Source: Rhodocyclaceae bacterium
Lineage (GTDB): Bacteria; Pseudomonadota; Gammaproteobacteria; Burkholderiales; Rhodocyclaceae
NCBI GenBank assembly: GCA_023253415.1
Contig: JALRGK010000023.1
Span: forward strand, 1-8,777
Direction of reading: 5' to 3'
Length of the DNA: 8,777 nucleotides
Part shown: positions 6,978-8,777 of the stretch, piece after piece
Layout of the letters: each line of letters opens with the position of its first letter
How positions within the stretch are numbered: position 1 is the first letter of the stretch
Notes under the pieces: generated by a model
Told to the model about the DNA's origin: nothing
The model's database searches: none
What the model saw: only the letters and a program-made list of their open reading frames with translations
Made by a program: the position numbers and the translations under genes

Positions 6978-7089
6978 TGCGGTGGAACAGTTTTATAGCA
7001 GTCTGGATCAATATGTACTTAAAGATGTGATTACGCCACGAAATGCGCGTTTCAGTACAAATTCTCCGATCGGCCTGATTAATCTTTAA
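6955..7089 (+). CDS. C-terminal fragment of an unidentified protein
   Basis: Immediately right of the junction a frame is open for about 45 codons (in phase with TTA AAA GGC at 6958) and ends at the TAA at 7087-7089. It reads LKGILDDAVEQFYSSLDQYV, then continues with KDVITPRNARFSTNSPIGL to the end. It has no start codon of its own at the junction and looks like the tail of a longer gene whose 5' part is missing. I do not recognise the family. Coding is inferred from the plausible amino-acid mix and from its place upstream of engB; it could be non-coding. Confidence 0.45.
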   Translation, partial: GLKGILDDAVEQFYSSLDQYVLKDVITPRNARFSTNSPIGLINL

Positions 7090-7155
7090 AGTCTTCCGGG
7101 TCATGTCTTGTGACTTATTCTTGCGGCAAAGTTCGCTTGCCTGTGCGACTTCCTT

Positions 7156-7161
7156 TATAAT
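7156..7161 (+). promoter_or_regulatory. Candidate -10 box for engB
   Basis: A perfect TATAAT lies 33 bases upstream of the engB ATG, which predicts a leader of about 25-30 bases. The -35 region is poor (best candidate TTCGCT at 7132-7137, 18-base spacing). It sits in the 105-base spacer between the fragment's stop and engB, where I see no other signal and no terminator. Confidence 0.45.
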
Positions 7162-7194
7162 GTTTCATTGTAGATCATTTATTGAAGTTGAGTT

Positions 7195-8142
7195 ATGCAC
7201 CACAGCAGAGGAAAATCCAAAAACAGTAAGACAGCCCATGCGCCTAAGCAAAAGATCAGCTACGAGAAAAAAGTTGATTCTGCCATTACTGAATATTCTG
7301 TGCGCGCACTCAACTGGCTACGCAAAGCCGAATTTTTAATGAGTGCACCCAAACTCAGTCTTTGTGTAGAAGATACTGGCTATGAAATTGCTTTTGCCGG
7401 CCGCTCAAATGCGGGTAAGTCCAGTGCGATTAATGCCTTGACCAACCAGAAACAGTTGGCACGTGCATCGAAAAAACCTGGCCGTACCCAGATGATCAAC
7501 TTTTTCAGCCTGGGTAATCCGGATCAGCGTCTGGTCGACTTACCCGGTTATGGTTATGCGGCTGTGCCTGAAAAAATGAAACTGGTCTGGCAAAAAGAAC
7601 TGGAAAATTACCTGATTCACCGTCAAAGCTTGCAAGGCCTGGTATTGCTGATGGATATCCGTCATCCCCTGCAACACTTTGATGTAATGATGCTGGAATG
7701 GGCTTATTCCCGCCAGTTGTTCGTGCATGTGTTATTGACCAAATCTGACAAACTAAACCGTGGTCCTGCATCCAAAGCCTTGCAGGAAGTCAAAGCGGCA
7801 TTGAAAAAGATGAAGCTGGATTTCTCGATTCAACTGTTTTCCTCCATGAACAAACAAGGTTTAGAAGAACTGGCCAGCGTCATGGGTGGCCGTTTGAACT
7901 TTACCTTAGATCAAGCATCTGAATATGATCTGGACAGCATTCCGGAAGCATCAGCGCATGATTTGAATGAATCTGATGAACCGCTTGAAGAGCTCGAGCT
8001 TAGTGAAGCTGATTCTGAGCATGCTGAAGTATCGACTCATGATTTAAATGAAGCTGAAGAACCGCTGGAATTGCTTGAGCAGGATCAATCCGAGCTTAAA
8101 GCGGCAGATGAGCTAAATCAGAATAAGCGTTCAGCGGATTAA
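7195..8142 (+). CDS. engB: Ribosome biogenesis GTPase EngB (YihA/YsxC), with N- and C-terminal extensions
   Basis: EngB is an essential TRAFAC-class GTPase needed for late 50S subunit assembly in the cytoplasm. All G motifs are present: G1 GRSNAGKSS (69-77), the G2 region KKPGRTQ, G3 DLPGYG (115-120), G4 TKSD (182-185) and G5 SS (216-217). LVLLMDIRHPL is another family signature. The core ends near residue 232. The product is 315 aa, against about 210 in E. coli. The extra length is a Lys-rich N-terminal stretch (the E. coli-like MSAPKLSL starts at Met49) and an acidic tail in which 23 of the last 65 residues are Asp or Glu. The start at 7195 is upheld by a TATAAT box at a fitting distance, but the ribosome binding site is weak. 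Sequence style suggests Acinetobacter. Confidence 0.94.
   Translation: MHHSRGKSKNSKTAHAPKQKISYEKKVDSAITEYSVRALNWLRKAEFLMSAPKLSLCVEDTGYEIAFAGRSNAGKSSAINALTNQKQLARASKKPGRTQMINFFSLGNPDQRLVDLPGYGYAAVPEKMKLVWQKELENYLIHRQSLQGLVLLMDIRHPLQHFDVMMLEWAYSRQLFVHVLLTKSDKLNRGPASKALQEVKAALKKMKLDFSIQLFSSMNKQGLEELASVMGGRLNFTLDQASEYDLDSIPEASAHDLNESDEPLEELELSEADSEHAEVSTHDLNEAEEPLELLEQDQSELKAADELNQNKRSAD
7957..7989 (+). repeat. Acidic tail repeat in engB, copy 1
   Basis: Eleven codons encode HDLNESDEPLE (residues 255-265). The second copy starts 81 bases (27 codons) later. The two copies differ at 4 of 33 bases, three of them third-codon positions or adjacent acidic swaps, so the duplication is still visible in the DNA. 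Confidence 0.8.
8038..8070 (+). repeat. Acidic tail repeat in engB, copy 2
   Basis: Eleven codons encode HDLNEAEEPLE (residues 282-292), matching copy 1 in 29 of 33 bases. The residues between and after the copies (ELELSEADSE and LELLEQDQSE) are also loosely alike, which suggests duplication of a unit of about 27 codons. Confidence 0.8.
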
Positions 8143-8202
8143 GACCATGTCACCTAAATGATCTGTGATCATTCTTGATTTATTAAAACTCAACGTACAA
8201 AT

Positions 8203-8231
8203 AAAAAAGCAGGTCAAATACCTGCTTTTTT
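8203..8231. terminator. Bidirectional rho-independent terminator between engB and the symporter gene
   Basis: A 12-bp inverted repeat (arms 8203-8214 and 8220-8231) flanks the 5-base loop CAAAT. The inner GCAGGT/ACCTGC pairs give the GC part and the outer A/T tracts give the U run on either strand. It lies 60 bases after the engB stop and 17 bases past the stop of the convergent symporter gene. Confidence 0.9.
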
Positions 8232-8248
8232 TTATTTTTTTAAATGTT

Positions 8249-8777
8249 TTAGCTATCTGTAGCTTGAAGATCGGGTTCACGCGTATGCCGGTCCACCACC
8301 ACGCTGATCATCATATCTCCCTGAACATTCACCACTGTACGTACGGTATCCAGTAAACGGTCGATCGGTAAAAGAATGGCAATCGCCTCGGCAGGTAAAC
8401 CAACCGATTGCAAGACCATAATCATGGTCACCATACCGGCACTCGGAATTCCCGGTGCACCTAAGGATGCAATCATCGCAGTTGCACAGACCACCAGTTG
8501 CTGCCCCAGACTCAGATCCAGCCCCATTAAATTGGCAATAAATAATGCTGCTGCCGCTTCATACAGTGCTGTGCCATCCATATTCAACTGTGTACCAAGT
8601 GGAATCACAAAGCCTGCAGTATGTGGACGTACCCCTAAATTTTCCTGCGCGCATTTCATCGACAAGGGCATGGTGGCCGAACTCGAACTGGTGGCAAAGG
8701 CAGTAATCAAGGCAGCACGTGTGCCTTTAAAGAACGTGACCGGATCCATCTTGCCGAAAATCCACAGCAATAAAGGC
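8249..8777 (-). CDS. Dicarboxylate/amino acid:cation symporter (DAACS/GltP family), C-terminal part, cut by window edge
   Basis: Inner-membrane carrier that takes up glutamate, aspartate or C4-dicarboxylates with H+ or Na+. The last ~176 codons are present and the frame runs off the right edge. All C-terminal landmarks are seen: the serine-rich hairpin-1 tip SSSSATMP (8666-8689), the cation-binding NMDGT motif (8570-8584), hairpin 2 with GAPGIPSAG (8435-8461), and the last transport helix DRLLDTVRTVVNVQGD (8315-8362) with the substrate-binding Asp and Asn. Arg in DTVRTVVN is the residue that in GltPh and EAATs pairs with the side-chain carboxylate, so an acidic amino acid or dicarboxylate substrate is likely. 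A short soluble tail follows to the TAA. It converges on engB and shares its terminator. Confidence 0.95.
   Translation of the reverse strand, partial: PLLLWIFGKMDPVTFFKGTRAALITAFATSSSSATMPLSMKCAQENLGVRPHTAGFVIPLGTQLNMDGTALYEAAAALFIANLMGLDLSLGQQLVVCATAMIASLGAPGIPSAGMVTMIMVLQSVGLPAEAIAILLPIDRLLDTVRTVVNVQGDMMISVVVDRHTREPDLQATDS

Noticed and set aside
6900..7195. Insertion sequence or integrated element at the composition break
   Set aside because: No transposase or integrase frame, no terminal inverted repeats and no target duplication are visible, and the right side carries ordinary core genes.
1..8777. CRISPR arrays, tRNA or rRNA genes, toxin-antitoxin or phage-defence genes
   Set aside because: None seen on reading both strands; no regularly spaced repeats and no recognisable RNA gene or defence domain.

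Overview
The window looks like two unrelated pieces of bacterial chromosome joined at about position 6953/6954.

The left piece (1-6953) has high GC (60% by hand count over 6841-6960) and dense gene packing. Its protein types point to a proteobacterium, most likely a beta-proteobacterium that stores polyhydroxyalkanoate (it carries a phasin). It holds, in order: the N-terminal half of glmS (-), a divergent cysK (+), a strong bidirectional terminator, a phasin gene (-), a DUF2237 gene (-), a divergent DUF423 membrane protein gene (+), an EamA-type exporter (-) that overlaps the DUF423 gene tail to tail, a divergent YnfM-like MFS transporter (+), a small secreted four-cysteine protein (-) whose stop codon overlaps the MFS stop, a divergent cysteine-rich lipoprotein (+), and the first ~170 residues of a YheS-type ABC-F ATPase (+).

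The ABC-F gene stops being ABC-F just before Walker B. There the composition drops to about 41% GC (6961-7080) and gene style and codon choice change. The right piece (6954-8777) looks like Acinetobacter or a close relative. It holds the last ~45 codons of an unidentified gene, an intact engB/yihA with a basic N-terminal extension and a repeated acidic C-terminal tail, a bidirectional terminator, and the C-terminal part of a dicarboxylate/amino acid:cation symporter (-). Both genes touching the junction are cut in mid-reading frame, and no transposase, integrase or terminal repeat is present. An artificial join (chimeric contig) is therefore more likely than a biological insertion.

Functionally the left piece is ordinary chromosome: amino-sugar synthesis (GlmS), cysteine synthesis (CysK), PHA granule coating (phasin), two transporters, two small envelope proteins, and a ribosome-associated ATPase fragment. 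EngB on the right acts in 50S ribosomal subunit assembly. I found no CRISPR array, tRNA, rRNA, prophage, defence island or other novel multi-gene system. No stretch over 300 bases lacks a gene; the largest gap is the glmS-cysK divergent spacer of about 170 bases.
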